DNA of 64,000 bases from Sphingobium arseniciresistens (GTDB taxonomy: Bacteria; Pseudomonadota; Alphaproteobacteria; Sphingomonadales; Sphingomonadaceae), in contig JARFNK010000007.1 in NCBI GenBank assembly GCA_029167225.1, positions 124,001 through 188,000 on the forward strand, read 5' to 3'. This document shows positions 27,695 to 37,310 of this stretch, piece by piece (the stretch's first letter is position 1; every line of letters begins with the position of its first letter). The notes under the pieces are model-generated. The model was given only the letters and a program-made list of their open reading frames with translations, was not told the origin of the DNA and made no database searches. The translations under genes were made by a program, and so were the position numbers.

Positions 27695-29188
27695 ATGGGG
27701 TTTGGGGGGTTAAAGGCGGGGGCCCGGTCTGCCGCGCGTGGGACTTTCCCACGCCGGCATCTGGAAATCGCTTCAAGGGACGAGACGGTCGCGTATCGGC
27801 GACCTGGGCCGTGGGCAAGGTTGCTGCTCGCGCCAACCCTGTTGCTTGCACTGCTGATGCTGTGTGCGCTGCTGATCGCCGTGCCGTCCGGCGTGGGTGG
27901 CAGGGCGGATGCAGCGGCGGCTGGCGGGCCGGGCAGCTTCCAGGGCGTGGCCTCCTGTGCCGGCACCACCTGCCATGGCCGCATGGAAGGCGACGGCAAG
28001 GTCGTGCGCCAGGACGAGCTTCGCCGCTGGCAGGAGCCCTCGACACCGGGCGGCGCGCATAGCCGTGCCTTTGCCGTGCTGTCCGGTACGCGCAGCCGGC
28101 AGATCGCCGCGACCTTGGGCATCGGCGATCCGACCGCATCGGGCGAGTGCCTTGGCTGCCATTCCACCCCGGCGTCGGCCGCGCATGGCGCCCGCTTCCT
28201 GACGCAGGACGGCGTCGGCTGCGAGGCGTGCCATGGCCCGGCGGGCGGCTGGATCGCCTCGCATTATGCCGTGGGGGCGACCCACGGCTCCAATGTCGCG
28301 CAGGGCATGGTGCCGCTGGAACGCCCGGCCGCGCGCGCGGCAGTGTGCCTCGATTGCCATTTCGGCAGCGCGAAGAATGGCCAGTTCGTCACGCACCGGC
28401 TGATGGCGGCCGGGCATCCGCGCATTGCCTTCGAGCTGGATCTCTTCTCCTCGCTGCAGGCGCATCATGACGAGGATGCCGACTATGCCCGGCGCAAGGG
28501 GCGGATGGACGGCGTCGCCACATGGGCCGTGGGGCAGGCGATGGCGGTGGAGCGACAGGCGAGCCTCTATGCCAGCGCGAAGGGGACGGAAGGCGCCTTC
28601 CCTGAATTCTATTTTTTCGACTGCCATAGCTGCCACCGCCGCATTTACGACCAGGAAGAGCGGGTGAAGACATGGGAGGCGAATGCCGCACGGCCGATCC
28701 CGTCCGGCATGCCGCCCTTCAACGACGAGAACATGATCATGCTTGCGGCGGCGGCGAAGGTTGCCGCGCCGGCGCTCGCGGTCAGGCTCGACAGCGACAG
28801 CCGCGCCTTCCACGCCGCCATCGCGAAGGATCGCCCCGCCTCCATCGCGGCCGCTGGACGGCTTGCGCAGACGGCGGGGGCTCTGGCCTCCGCGCTGTCC
28901 GCGGCCGGCGGCAGTGACATGGGTTTTGCCATCGTGCAGCAGATCGGCGGCACGGCGCTTAGCCCGCGCTTCACCGATTATGAGGGCGCGGTGCAGGCGG
29001 TAATGGGTATCGACACCATCCTGAATGCCATGGTCCGCTCCGGCCGGGTGACGCAGGGCGCGGCGGCGGGCATCCGGGCGAACGTCAACCGTGCCTATGG
29101 CGCGGTGAAGAAACCCAACAGCTTCCGCCCGGCGGAGTTCCGCAGTGCGCTGGGCAGCGCCGTATCGAGCATCGGGGCGCTGCGGTGA
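27695..29188 (+). CDS. Membrane-anchored multihaem c-type cytochrome (four CXXCH plus one CX4CH)
   Basis: 497 residues from ATG 27695 (GTG 27689 is the alternative). A basic N-terminus is followed by a hydrophobic segment (ARLLLAPTLLLALLMLCALL), acting as signal or anchor, then a periplasmic domain. Haem sites in order: CAGTTCH (CX4CH), CLGCH, CEACH, CLDCH and CHSCH. The middle part with CEACHGPAGGWI resembles the cytochrome c554/octahaem-reductase style of multihaem protein. It is the first gene of a tight run to 37175; its TGA overlaps the GTG preceding the next gene. Predicted to pass electrons in the periplasm; partner and potential are unknown. Confidence 0.85.
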   Translation: MGFGGLKAGARSAARGTFPRRHLEIASRDETVAYRRPGPWARLLLAPTLLLALLMLCALLIAVPSGVGGRADAAAAGGPGSFQGVASCAGTTCHGRMEGDGKVVRQDELRRWQEPSTPGGAHSRAFAVLSGTRSRQIAATLGIGDPTASGECLGCHSTPASAAHGARFLTQDGVGCEACHGPAGGWIASHYAVGATHGSNVAQGMVPLERPAARAAVCLDCHFGSAKNGQFVTHRLMAAGHPRIAFELDLFSSLQAHHDEDADYARRKGRMDGVATWAVGQAMAVERQASLYASAKGTEGAFPEFYFFDCHSCHRRIYDQEERVKTWEANAARPIPSGMPPFNDENMIMLAAAAKVAAPALAVRLDSDSRAFHAAIAKDRPASIAAAGRLAQTAGALASALSAAGGSDMGFAIVQQIGGTALSPRFTDYEGAVQAVMGIDTILNAMVRSGRVTQGAAAGIRANVNRAYGAVKKPNSFRPAEFRSALGSAVSSIGALR

Positions 29189-29193
29189 GGATC

Positions 29194-31227
29194 ATGCCTC
29201 GTACCCGAGTGATTTCGCGCCAGATGACATCATCTGGCGTCTCGGAAATCACTAGAAATAGAGTAGGCGCGCGGACGGCGGGGTTGCTGGCGGCATCGGC
29301 GCTCATCCTCTCCTCCTGCGGTGGAGGCGGGAGCAGCGGCGGGGGTACGCCCACGCCATCGCCCACGCCCACGCCGACACCCACCGGCGTCTTCGCCGTG
29401 CCCGCGCAGGAATCGCTGTCGGTCGCCGATGTCGAGACGATCGTCGCGCGCGCCGTGGCGGAGGCGCGGGCGCGCAACCTGCCCGCGACCATCGCTGTTA
29501 CCGACCGCGTCGGCAATGTGCTCGCCATCTTCAACATGACGGGTGCGCGGGCCACCGCCACGACCTCCGCCGCGCCCAATGGCGACAATATCGACGCGCA
29601 GAACCTCACGATCCCGGCGGCGGGCGGCGCCATCGCCAAGGCCATTACCGGCGCCTATCTCTCCAGCGGCGGCAATGCCTTTTCCACCCGCACGGCGAGC
29701 CAGATCGTGCAGCCGCATTTCCCGCCCGCGCCGACGACCGTAGGGCTCGAAAGCGGCCCGCTGTTCGGCGTGCAGTTCAGCCAGCTTCCTTGCTCCGATC
29801 TCAATGCCCGCTTCGCTGCGTCGGGCAGCGGCGCGTTGATTGGCCCGAAGCGCTCGCCCTTGGGGCTCGCCGCCGATCCTGGCGGCTTCCCGCTCTACAA
29901 GAACGGCGTGGTCGTGGGGGGCATCGGGGTGATGGCGGACGGGGTCTATGGCTTCGATCCCAATATCCTCGACGTGGACGATGATGCGGAGGAATATATC
30001 GCGCTCGCCGGCACGGTGGGGTTCGAGGCACCCGAAGCGATCCGCGCTAACCAGATCAGCGTCGATGGCACGCAGCTGCGCTATTCGGACGCCAGCTATG
30101 CCAATCTGATCGCCACCGGAACACCCAGCTATGCGGCGACCGTTGGCGTCCTGGGGCAGCTGGTCGCGGTGCGCGGCTATTATGGCGATCCCGCGCCGGC
30201 CATCCGCGCGGGCACCGCCTATGGCACGGAGGCATCAGGGGTCCGCCCCGCCCGCACCGCTGAATTTTCCAATGTCGATGCCTTCATCCTGACCGATGGC
30301 GCAGGCAATGATCGCTTCCCGATCCGTGCTGCGACCGATGCCGGGGACGTGACCCAGCCGCTGACCGCCGCCGAAGTCACCGCGATCCTTGAGGAAGCGT
30401 TCAAGGTGATGAGTCGCGCCCGCGCGCAGATCCGCAAGCCGCTGGACAGCCGCGCGCAGGTGTCGATTTCCATCGTCGATACGCGCGGGCAGGCACTGGG
30501 TATCATCCGATCGCCCGATGCCCCGATCTTCGGCACGGATGTCTCGCTGCAAAAGGCGCGCACCGCCGCCTTCTTCTCCAACGCGAAGGCCGGCGACCAG
30601 TTGCTGGGCGATCCCAGCGCAGATGTGCGGCATTTCGTCGGCGCCGCGCGCACATTCTTCAGCGACCAGAGCGCGCTCACCGGCAAATATGCGTTCAGCG
30701 ACCGCGCCAATGGCAATCTCTCGCGGCCCTATTTCCCCGATGGCGAGGTGTCGCGCCCGAACGGCCCCTTCTCCCGCCCGATCGCGCAGTTCAACGCCTT
30801 CTCCACCGGGCTGCAATCGGCGCTGGTGCTGGGCAATCTGGGCGCGCATCTCGCCTTCGTCACCGGCGCGGCGGCCAGCGACACGCCGCAGCGCTGCACC
30901 GCCATTCCCGACGCCGCGACGGGCCAGAACCGGTTGCAGAACGGTATCCAGATCTTCCCCGGCTCCGTGCCGATCTATCGCGGGTCGGTGCTGGTCGGCG
31001 GTATCGGCGTATCGGGCGACGGCATCGATCAGGACGACATGATCAGCTTCCTTGGCCTGCATAATGGCGGACTGCGGGTGGGCGGGGTCGGCAATGCGCC
31101 GGCCGCCATCCGCTCCGACCAGATCGTGGTCGACCTGGGCAATGCGACCGTGCGGCTGCGCTTCATCGGCTGCCCCTTCGCGCCCTTCCTCGACACCGCC
31201 ACCCAGAATGTGTGCGAGGGGCTGTAG
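29194..31227 (+). CDS. Lipoprotein with two HbpS/GlcG-like (DUF336) domains
   Basis: 677 residues from ATG 29194. The signal ends in a lipobox (ASALILSSC) followed by GGGGSSGGG and a Pro/Thr linker, so it should be lipid-anchored. Two domains of the HbpS/GlcG family are visible: LSVADVETIVARAVAEARAR...TIAVTDRVGNVLAIF near the N-terminus and LTAAEVTAILEEAFKV...SISIVDTRGQALG...KARTAAFFS in the second half. HbpS proteins bind haem or related cofactors in the cell envelope. It starts 5 bases after the first cytochrome stop and is followed by an outer-membrane barrel 3 bases on. A role in haem/redox sensing or delivery to the cytochromes is inferred from context. Confidence 0.78.
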   Translation: MPRTRVISRQMTSSGVSEITRNRVGARTAGLLAASALILSSCGGGGSSGGGTPTPSPTPTPTPTGVFAVPAQESLSVADVETIVARAVAEARARNLPATIAVTDRVGNVLAIFNMTGARATATTSAAPNGDNIDAQNLTIPAAGGAIAKAITGAYLSSGGNAFSTRTASQIVQPHFPPAPTTVGLESGPLFGVQFSQLPCSDLNARFAASGSGALIGPKRSPLGLAADPGGFPLYKNGVVVGGIGVMADGVYGFDPNILDVDDDAEEYIALAGTVGFEAPEAIRANQISVDGTQLRYSDASYANLIATGTPSYAATVGVLGQLVAVRGYYGDPAPAIRAGTAYGTEASGVRPARTAEFSNVDAFILTDGAGNDRFPIRAATDAGDVTQPLTAAEVTAILEEAFKVMSRARAQIRKPLDSRAQVSISIVDTRGQALGIIRSPDAPIFGTDVSLQKARTAAFFSNAKAGDQLLGDPSADVRHFVGAARTFFSDQSALTGKYAFSDRANGNLSRPYFPDGEVSRPNGPFSRPIAQFNAFSTGLQSALVLGNLGAHLAFVTGAAASDTPQRCTAIPDAATGQNRLQNGIQIFPGSVPIYRGSVLVGGIGVSGDGIDQDDMISFLGLHNGGLRVGGVGNAPAAIRSDQIVVDLGNATVRLRFIGCPFAPFLDTATQNVCEGL

Positions 31228-31230
31228 GCG

Positions 31231-33090
31231 ATGGCGATCGCTTCCCTCCTGCCGATGGTCGCGGCGATGGCGGCGCAGGGCGCCCCGCAACAGGGCGCGC
31301 CCGTGCCCCCGCCGCCGCCGGAAAACTGGCAGGAGCTCGTGCGTCAGCCCGATGCCGATCCGGTGCAGGACCAGTCGATCAACGGCCGCCGCCGCCCCGG
31401 CTTCGAGAAAGAGCTGCCCGAAGCCGTCACCCAGACCAATGCCGGCGCCATCACCGCGCCCCCGCCAGAGGCCTTCCCGACCGATCAGGTGCCGATCCCG
31501 GATCGCTGGCGCCTGATCGAGAGCCTTGGCGTGGTCAAGGAACGCTGGTTCGATCCCTATAACCAGAACACGCTGAAGGGCGACCGGCCGATCGACCGGG
31601 CCAAGCTGCCATGGCTGCCGATCAAGGGTGACGACTGGTTCTTCGTCGTCAATGCCGTCAGCGACACAGTGCTGGAGCCGCGCACCTTCCCCATCCCCGT
31701 CGGCGTGCAGACCACCGAGCGGCCCGGCAGCCTCGACGTGTTCGGCAAGGATGCGAGCTATGTGCTGAGCCAGACCTTCATCGGCGGCGTGGCGCTCATC
31801 AAGGGATCGACCGCGTTCAAGCCGCCGGAGATCGAATATCGCCTGACGCTCGCGTTCAACATCAACCATGTGAATGTTCCCGAGCGGCGCGTGCTGTTCG
31901 TGGAGCCCAGCAAGCGCAGCCGCCGCACCGACCATTTCCTGGGCGTGCAGGAAGCGTTCGTCGACTATCACCTTGCCAACACCTCCGACCGTTATGATTT
32001 CCGCTCGATCCGGGTCGGCATCCAGCCGTTCCAGAGCGATTTTCGCGGCTTCCTGTTCAACGACCAGCAGCTTGGCGTGCGCCTGTTCGGCAATCGCGAC
32101 AACAACCGCTTCCAGTTCAACCTCGCGGCCTTCTGGCGGCTGGAGAAGGACACCAATTCGGGCCTGAACTCTGTGGTGCAGAAGCCGCGCGACGATTTCG
32201 TCTTCGTCGCGAACGTCTATCGGCAGGATTTCCTGCTGCCCGGCCTCACCAGCCAGATCACCGCCGTCTACAATATGAACCGCGAGAAGGATGACGTCGA
32301 GATCGACGACAATGGCTTCCCGGTGCGCCCGGCGCTGCTCGGCACCCTGCGGGGGCGTGCATATGACGTCGTGTATCTCGGCTACAATGTCGACGGGCGG
32401 ATCGGGCGGCTGAACCTTACCGGGTCGCTCTATGGCGCGCTCGGGGAAGACCGGAACAGCTTCTTCACCGATCGCAAGGCGGAAATCCGAGCCTTCTTCG
32501 CGGCGGCGGAACTGAGCTACGACATCGACTGGATGCGCTTCCGTCTGTCCGGCCTCTACGCCAGCGGTGATGGCGATCCGAATGACGACACCGAAAACGG
32601 CTTCGATGCGATCTTCGAAAACCCCATCTTCGCTGGCGCCGACACCAGCTACTGGATCAGGCAGACCATCCCTTTCGCGGGCGGCGGGCGGGTCATCTCC
32701 ATCAACGGCCGCAACGGCATCCTCAATTCGCTGCGTTCGTCGAAGGAACAGGGGCAGTCGAACTTCAACAATCCCGGCACGATGCTGGTTGGCGCGGGTG
32801 CGGATTTCGACCTGACGCCGCAGATCCGCTTGTCCGCCAACGCCAACCATCTGTGGTTCGAAAATACTGCGACGCTGCAGCAACTGCGCGTCGAGGGCAG
32901 CATCCCCAAATCCATCGGCTGGGATCTCTCCACCGCCGCTATCTGGCGGCCCAAGGCGACGCAGAACATCGTCTTCCGGCTCTCCGGCGCGACATTGCTG
33001 CCGGGTAGCGGGTTCAAGGATCTCTTCACCAATCGCGACCGGAACAAGGCCTATTATTCCGTGCTCGCCAACCTGATCGTGAGCTATTGA
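31231..33090 (+). CDS. Outer-membrane beta-barrel protein of unknown family
   Basis: 619 residues with a short hydrophobic N-terminus (MAIASLLPMVAAMAAQGAP), a proline-rich stretch, then long alternating strands with aromatic girdles and short turns (for example RLTLAFNINHVNV, RFQFNLAAFWRLEKD, RIGRLNLTGSLYGALG), and a C-terminus ending in LIVSY, the aromatic end typical of BAM substrates. No CXXCH is present. It is packed between a haem-type lipoprotein (3-base gap) and a ten-haem cytochrome (TGATG overlap at 33088-33092). This arrangement recalls porin-cytochrome conduits, in which a barrel insulates haems through the outer membrane, but I do not recognise MtrB-family signatures. Confidence 0.7.
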   Translation: MAIASLLPMVAAMAAQGAPQQGAPVPPPPPENWQELVRQPDADPVQDQSINGRRRPGFEKELPEAVTQTNAGAITAPPPEAFPTDQVPIPDRWRLIESLGVVKERWFDPYNQNTLKGDRPIDRAKLPWLPIKGDDWFFVVNAVSDTVLEPRTFPIPVGVQTTERPGSLDVFGKDASYVLSQTFIGGVALIKGSTAFKPPEIEYRLTLAFNINHVNVPERRVLFVEPSKRSRRTDHFLGVQEAFVDYHLANTSDRYDFRSIRVGIQPFQSDFRGFLFNDQQLGVRLFGNRDNNRFQFNLAAFWRLEKDTNSGLNSVVQKPRDDFVFVANVYRQDFLLPGLTSQITAVYNMNREKDDVEIDDNGFPVRPALLGTLRGRAYDVVYLGYNVDGRIGRLNLTGSLYGALGEDRNSFFTDRKAEIRAFFAAAELSYDIDWMRFRLSGLYASGDGDPNDDTENGFDAIFENPIFAGADTSYWIRQTIPFAGGGRVISINGRNGILNSLRSSKEQGQSNFNNPGTMLVGAGADFDLTPQIRLSANANHLWFENTATLQQLRVEGSIPKSIGWDLSTAAIWRPKATQNIVFRLSGATLLPGSGFKDLFTNRDRNKAYYSVLANLIVSY

Positions 33091-36000
33091 TGGCGCGCGC
33101 CGGCTTCCTTCCCGCCATCCCGCTGCGGGCATGGGCTGTCTTGTTGCTCGCCGCGCTGCTGATCCCGGTCGCGATGCTCAAGGCCAGCGATGACGAGAAG
33201 CCGGTGAAGCGCGTCTACGTCACCGCACCATCCGCACCGATGAGCCAGACGGACGCGCAGGTGGCGGAGAAGACCGATGGTTGCGTCAGCTGCCACACCG
33301 CCAGCGACGAACCCTCCATGCACGCGACGCCCGCGGTGAAGCTGGGCTGCGCGGATTGCCATGGCGGCAATGCGGCGGTGCGCGGCGATCCTTCGCACGG
33401 CTTTGACGACCCCGCCTATGTCGCCGCGCGGGAAAAGGCGCATGTGCTGCCGACCTATCCCGAAAGCTGGCACTATCCCTCCTCCGCCAACCCCAAGCGC
33501 AGCTATGCGCTGCTGAACCGGGAAGCGCCGGAGTTCGTCCGCTTCGTGAACCCCAGCGACTATCGCGTCGCGCGCGAGGCCTGCGGCGCCTGCCACCTGC
33601 AGACCATCGAGGCGGCGGAACGATCGCTGATGGCGTCGGGCGCGATGCTGTGGGGCGGGGCGGCCTATAATAACGGCATCGTTCCCTTCAAGAACTACAT
33701 CTTCGGCGAGGCCTATACCCGCGACGGCAAGCCCGCGAAGATCGTCTCCCCCGGATCGCCGCCCGGCACGCTGACCGACGAACAGAAAGCACGCGGCGCG
33801 CTGGCCGAGATGTATCCGCTGCCGACCTGGCATGTCATTCCGCCGGGCGACGTCTTCCGCGTGTTCGAGCGCGGCGGGCGCAATATCGCCACGCAGTTCC
33901 CCGAAATCGGCCTGCCCAACCCGACCGGCTCCATCCAGCGGCTGGAGGAGCCCGGCCGCCCCGATCTCAAGCAGTCGAGCCGCGGCCCGGCGACTGGCAT
34001 CCGCGTGGCCATTCCCGTGCTCAACATCCACAAGACCCGCCTCAATGATCCGTTCATGTGGTTCATGGGCACCAACGACCAGCCCGGCGACTATCGCCAT
34101 TCGGGCTGTTCGGGCTGCCATGTCGTCTATGCCAATGACCGCGAGCCGCGCCACAGCCTGATCTATGCGCAATATGGCCGGGACGGGCAGACGGCGACGG
34201 TCGACCCCACCATCGCGAACAAGATGGCGAGCGCCGAGGGCGAACATGGCGGCGGCCATGGCGGGCTGAAGGGTGCGCCAGAGGGTGCGGGCGAGGGCGC
34301 GGAAGAGGGCCATGGCGACACAGGGCATGATGTCGTGCCGCCCGCCGATCATCCCATCAGGGCGGTCAAGGAAAGCGGCCACCCGATCCGCCACGCCTTC
34401 ACCCGCGCGATCCCGACCGCGCAGTGCATGAACTGCCACATGCACCAGCCCAATATCTTCCTGAACAGCTATCTCGGCTACACCATGTGGGACTATGAGT
34501 CCGACGCGCCATTGATGTGGCCGGAAAAGCAGAAATACCCGACCGCTGCGCAAGTCCATGAGACGCTGGAGCGCAACCCGGAAGGCGCCGCGCCGCGCGG
34601 CCGCTGGTCGGACCTTGATTTCCTGCGCAACGTCTATGACGACATCAACCCCAAGGCGAAGGACACCCAGTTCGCCGACTATCACGGCCATGGCTGGAAC
34701 TTCCGCGCGATCTTCAAGCGCGACCGGGAAGGCCATCTGCTCGATGCGGACGGCAAGGTCGTGGCGAATGACGACCCGGAGAAGTTCCGCAAGGCCGGCG
34801 CGCCCGCGTTCGTCCAGCCGGGCGAGCAGAAGGGCAAGGCCGTCCACATGATGGACATCCATGCGGAAAAGGGCCTGCAATGCGCCGACTGCCATTTCGC
34901 GCAGGACAGCCATGGCAATGGCTATATCTATGGCGAGGTGGCGAACGCCATCGAGATCGGCTGCAAGGATTGCCACGGCACCGCCGACGCATGGCCGACC
35001 CTGCTCACCTCCGGCCCGGCGGCGCCTCCGGGCGGCACCAACCTTGCGCTGCTGCGCAACCCGGACGGCAAGCGCCGCTTCGAATGGTATTATGATGCGG
35101 GCGGCCGCCGGCGGCTGGTGCAGCGCTCCATCGTCGACCCGAAGCTGGAATGGGAGGTCAGCCTGGTCAAGGATGCGGTCGACCCCGCCAGCCCGCATTT
35201 CAACGCCCGCGCCGCCCGCGCGAAGCTGATGAGCAAGTCCGGCGCGGAGGATGGCAGCTTCGCCTTCGGCCCCGGCGTGGCGAAGGAAGACCTTGCGCAT
35301 AATCCCGACGAGATGGCCTGTTTCACCTGCCACCTCAGCTGGACGACCAGTTGCGGCGGCTGCCACCTGCCGATCGAGGCGAACTGGAAGACGAAGATCC
35401 AGCATTTCGAGGGTGAGGAAACGCGCAATTTCGCGACCTATAATCCGCAGGTCGCGCGCGACGAGATGTTCCAGCTCGGCCGCCACATGACGACCAAGGG
35501 CAACGAGATCACGCCGGTCCGCTCGACCTCCGCGCTGGTGCTGTCTTCCACCAACATCAACCGCGAGCGCATCTATATCCAGCAGCCGCCGATTTCCGGC
35601 ATCGGCTTCTCGTCGCAGGCCTTCGCGCCGCATTTCCCGCACACGGTGCGCAAGACCGAGACGAAAACCTGCTCGGACTGCCACCTGTCGGCGAAGGACG
35701 ACAATAACGCGATCATGGCGCAGCTGCTGCTGCTCGGCACCAATTTCGTGAACTTCGTGGGGATGAACGCCTGGACCGGGCTGGAGGGCGGGTTCGAGGC
35801 GATCCGCGTCACCGAATGGGACGAGCCCCAGGCGGTGATCGGTTCCTATCTCCAGAAATATGCCTATCCCGATTATTGGCGGATGCATGTGGAGAAGAAT
35901 GGCCGGGAGCTCATCAACTGGGTGCGCGGCAAGACTTTCGACGGCAAGGCTTCGGGCGAAACGCAGCCGATGGAGGAATTCCGCAACGTCACGCAGGGCA

Positions 36001-37175
36001 CGAAGGATCGCGTGGGCTGCCTGCAGTTGCGCGGCGAATATATGTTCGTGGCGGAGGGGCGCGGCGGCTTCCGCGCCTATGACGTGGCGTCGGTTGCCAA
36101 CAAGGGCTTTTCGGAGCGGATTGTTTCCAGCCCCTTCTCCGCGCTCGGCCATGACACCGGCGTCAAGTCGAAGAACGCCACCTGCGTCGCGCTGCCGACC
36201 AACCAGCCGATCAACCCGCTCCGCTCCACGCCGGAACTGCGGAAAATCAACAAGGAACAGCCCTTCCTGCCGATCTATTCCTACGCCGCCGTCACCGACA
36301 GCGTCGAAGGGCTCATCATGGTCAATATCGAAACGCTGGCCGATGGCGAGTTCCGCAACAATTTCTTGAAACGCGCCGTTACCTGGAACCCGGACGGCGT
36401 GCTGAATGGCGCGCGGCATATCCAGTTGGCCGGGCAGGTCGCCTATATTGCGGCCGATGCAGGGCTGGTGGTGGTGGACCTTGCCGATCCGCTGCATCCC
36501 CGCCTTGCCGCCGTCCGCCCGCTCAAGGATGCGCGGGCGAGCGCCATCCAGTTCCGCTATCTGTGGGTAACGGACGGCGAGGGGCTCAAGCTCTTCGATG
36601 TGACGAAGCTGCTCGATCCGGTCGCGGTTCCCTCCGCCACCGTGCCGCTGGCCGACGCCCGCCGCGTCTACCTCGCGCGCACCTATGCCTATGTCGCGGC
36701 GAAGGCGGACGGGCTCGTCATCGTCAACATCACCAACCCGACCAGGCCGGTCATCTATCGCAAGGAGACCTTCGGCGGCGCGATGAACGATGCGGAGGAT
36801 GTCGTCGTCGCCACCACCAACGCCTCGCTCTTCGCCTATGTCGCGGATGGCAGGAACGGCATGAAGGTGATCCAGCTGACCAGCCCGGCAAGCCAGCCCA
36901 ATTTCTATGGCTTCTCGCCCGCGCCGGTGCCGGAACTCATTGCCTGGGCGCGCACGCCGTCACCCGCGCTGGCGCTCTCCAAAGGGCTGGACCGCGACCG
37001 GGCGGTGGACGAGACGGGCGGACAGATCGCGGTCTTCGGCCGGCTTGGCGCGCGGCCCTTCACCCGGAACGAAATGGAGCGGCTGTTCCTGACGGGCAAG
37101 GGCGTGCCGTACAAGGTCAGCGACGATGTGGACATGGCGGGGTGGCGTCCACCGATGAAAATTGCCGAGCGTTAG
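33090..37175 (+). CDS. Ten-haem c-type cytochrome fused to LVIVD beta-propeller-like repeats
   Basis: 1361 residues from ATG 33090, overlapping the previous stop by one base. An N-terminal hydrophobic segment (AWAVLLLAALLIPVAML) serves as signal or anchor. Ten CXXCH sites follow: CVSCH, CADCH, CGACH, CSGCH, CMNCH, CADCH, CKDCH, CFTCH, CGGCH and CSDCH. A Gly/His/Glu-rich linker lies between the fourth and fifth (about 34230-34350). From about residue 970 the chain turns into LVIVD-type repeats (for example AYIAADAGLVVVDLADPLHP, AYVAAKADGLVIVNITNP), which usually build surface beta-propellers. This joins a haem wire to a possible binding or docking platform. Last gene of the operon; a histidine kinase starts 135 bases on. 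Confidence 0.88.
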   Translation: MARAGFLPAIPLRAWAVLLLAALLIPVAMLKASDDEKPVKRVYVTAPSAPMSQTDAQVAEKTDGCVSCHTASDEPSMHATPAVKLGCADCHGGNAAVRGDPSHGFDDPAYVAAREKAHVLPTYPESWHYPSSANPKRSYALLNREAPEFVRFVNPSDYRVAREACGACHLQTIEAAERSLMASGAMLWGGAAYNNGIVPFKNYIFGEAYTRDGKPAKIVSPGSPPGTLTDEQKARGALAEMYPLPTWHVIPPGDVFRVFERGGRNIATQFPEIGLPNPTGSIQRLEEPGRPDLKQSSRGPATGIRVAIPVLNIHKTRLNDPFMWFMGTNDQPGDYRHSGCSGCHVVYANDREPRHSLIYAQYGRDGQTATVDPTIANKMASAEGEHGGGHGGLKGAPEGAGEGAEEGHGDTGHDVVPPADHPIRAVKESGHPIRHAFTRAIPTAQCMNCHMHQPNIFLNSYLGYTMWDYESDAPLMWPEKQKYPTAAQVHETLERNPEGAAPRGRWSDLDFLRNVYDDINPKAKDTQFADYHGHGWNFRAIFKRDREGHLLDADGKVVANDDPEKFRKAGAPAFVQPGEQKGKAVHMMDIHAEKGLQCADCHFAQDSHGNGYIYGEVANAIEIGCKDCHGTADAWPTLLTSGPAAPPGGTNLALLRNPDGKRRFEWYYDAGGRRRLVQRSIVDPKLEWEVSLVKDAVDPASPHFNARAARAKLMSKSGAEDGSFAFGPGVAKEDLAHNPDEMACFTCHLSWTTSCGGCHLPIEANWKTKIQHFEGEETRNFATYNPQVARDEMFQLGRHMTTKGNEITPVRSTSALVLSSTNINRERIYIQQPPISGIGFSSQAFAPHFPHTVRKTETKTCSDCHLSAKDDNNAIMAQLLLLGTNFVNFVGMNAWTGLEGGFEAIRVTEWDEPQAVIGSYLQKYAYPDYWRMHVEKNGRELINWVRGKTFDGKASGETQPMEEFRNVTQGTKDRVGCLQLRGEYMFVAEGRGGFRAYDVASVANKGFSERIVSSPFSALGHDTGVKSKNATCVALPTNQPINPLRSTPELRKINKEQPFLPIYSYAAVTDSVEGLIMVNIETLADGEFRNNFLKRAVTWNPDGVLNGARHIQLAGQVAYIAADAGLVVVDLADPLHPRLAAVRPLKDARASAIQFRYLWVTDGEGLKLFDVTKLLDPVAVPSATVPLADARRVYLARTYAYVAAKADGLVIVNITNPTRPVIYRKETFGGAMNDAEDVVVATTNASLFAYVADGRNGMKVIQLTSPASQPNFYGFSPAPVPELIAWARTPSPALALSKGLDRDRAVDETGGQIAVFGRLGARPFTRNEMERLFLTGKGVPYKVSDDVDMAGWRPPMKIAER

Positions 37176-37310
37176 ATGTTGCGAATGGACGGAAACAGGG
37201 GCATTCCGTGCCGCATGATCGCTCCGCATTGGTGTAAAATTATCAATAAGAACCACTGGCAGGAGTGTCGAGGCGATTGCTCCCGCCCCGTCCTGTCTGC
37301 ATAATACGCC

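Noticed and set aside
33084-36497. 1137-residue open frame antisense to the ten-haem cytochrome
   Set aside because: The opposite frame has ten CXXCH motifs, LVIVD repeats and a signal segment; the antisense product is Arg/Ala/Gly-rich with no motifs, as expected from high-GC codon bias.
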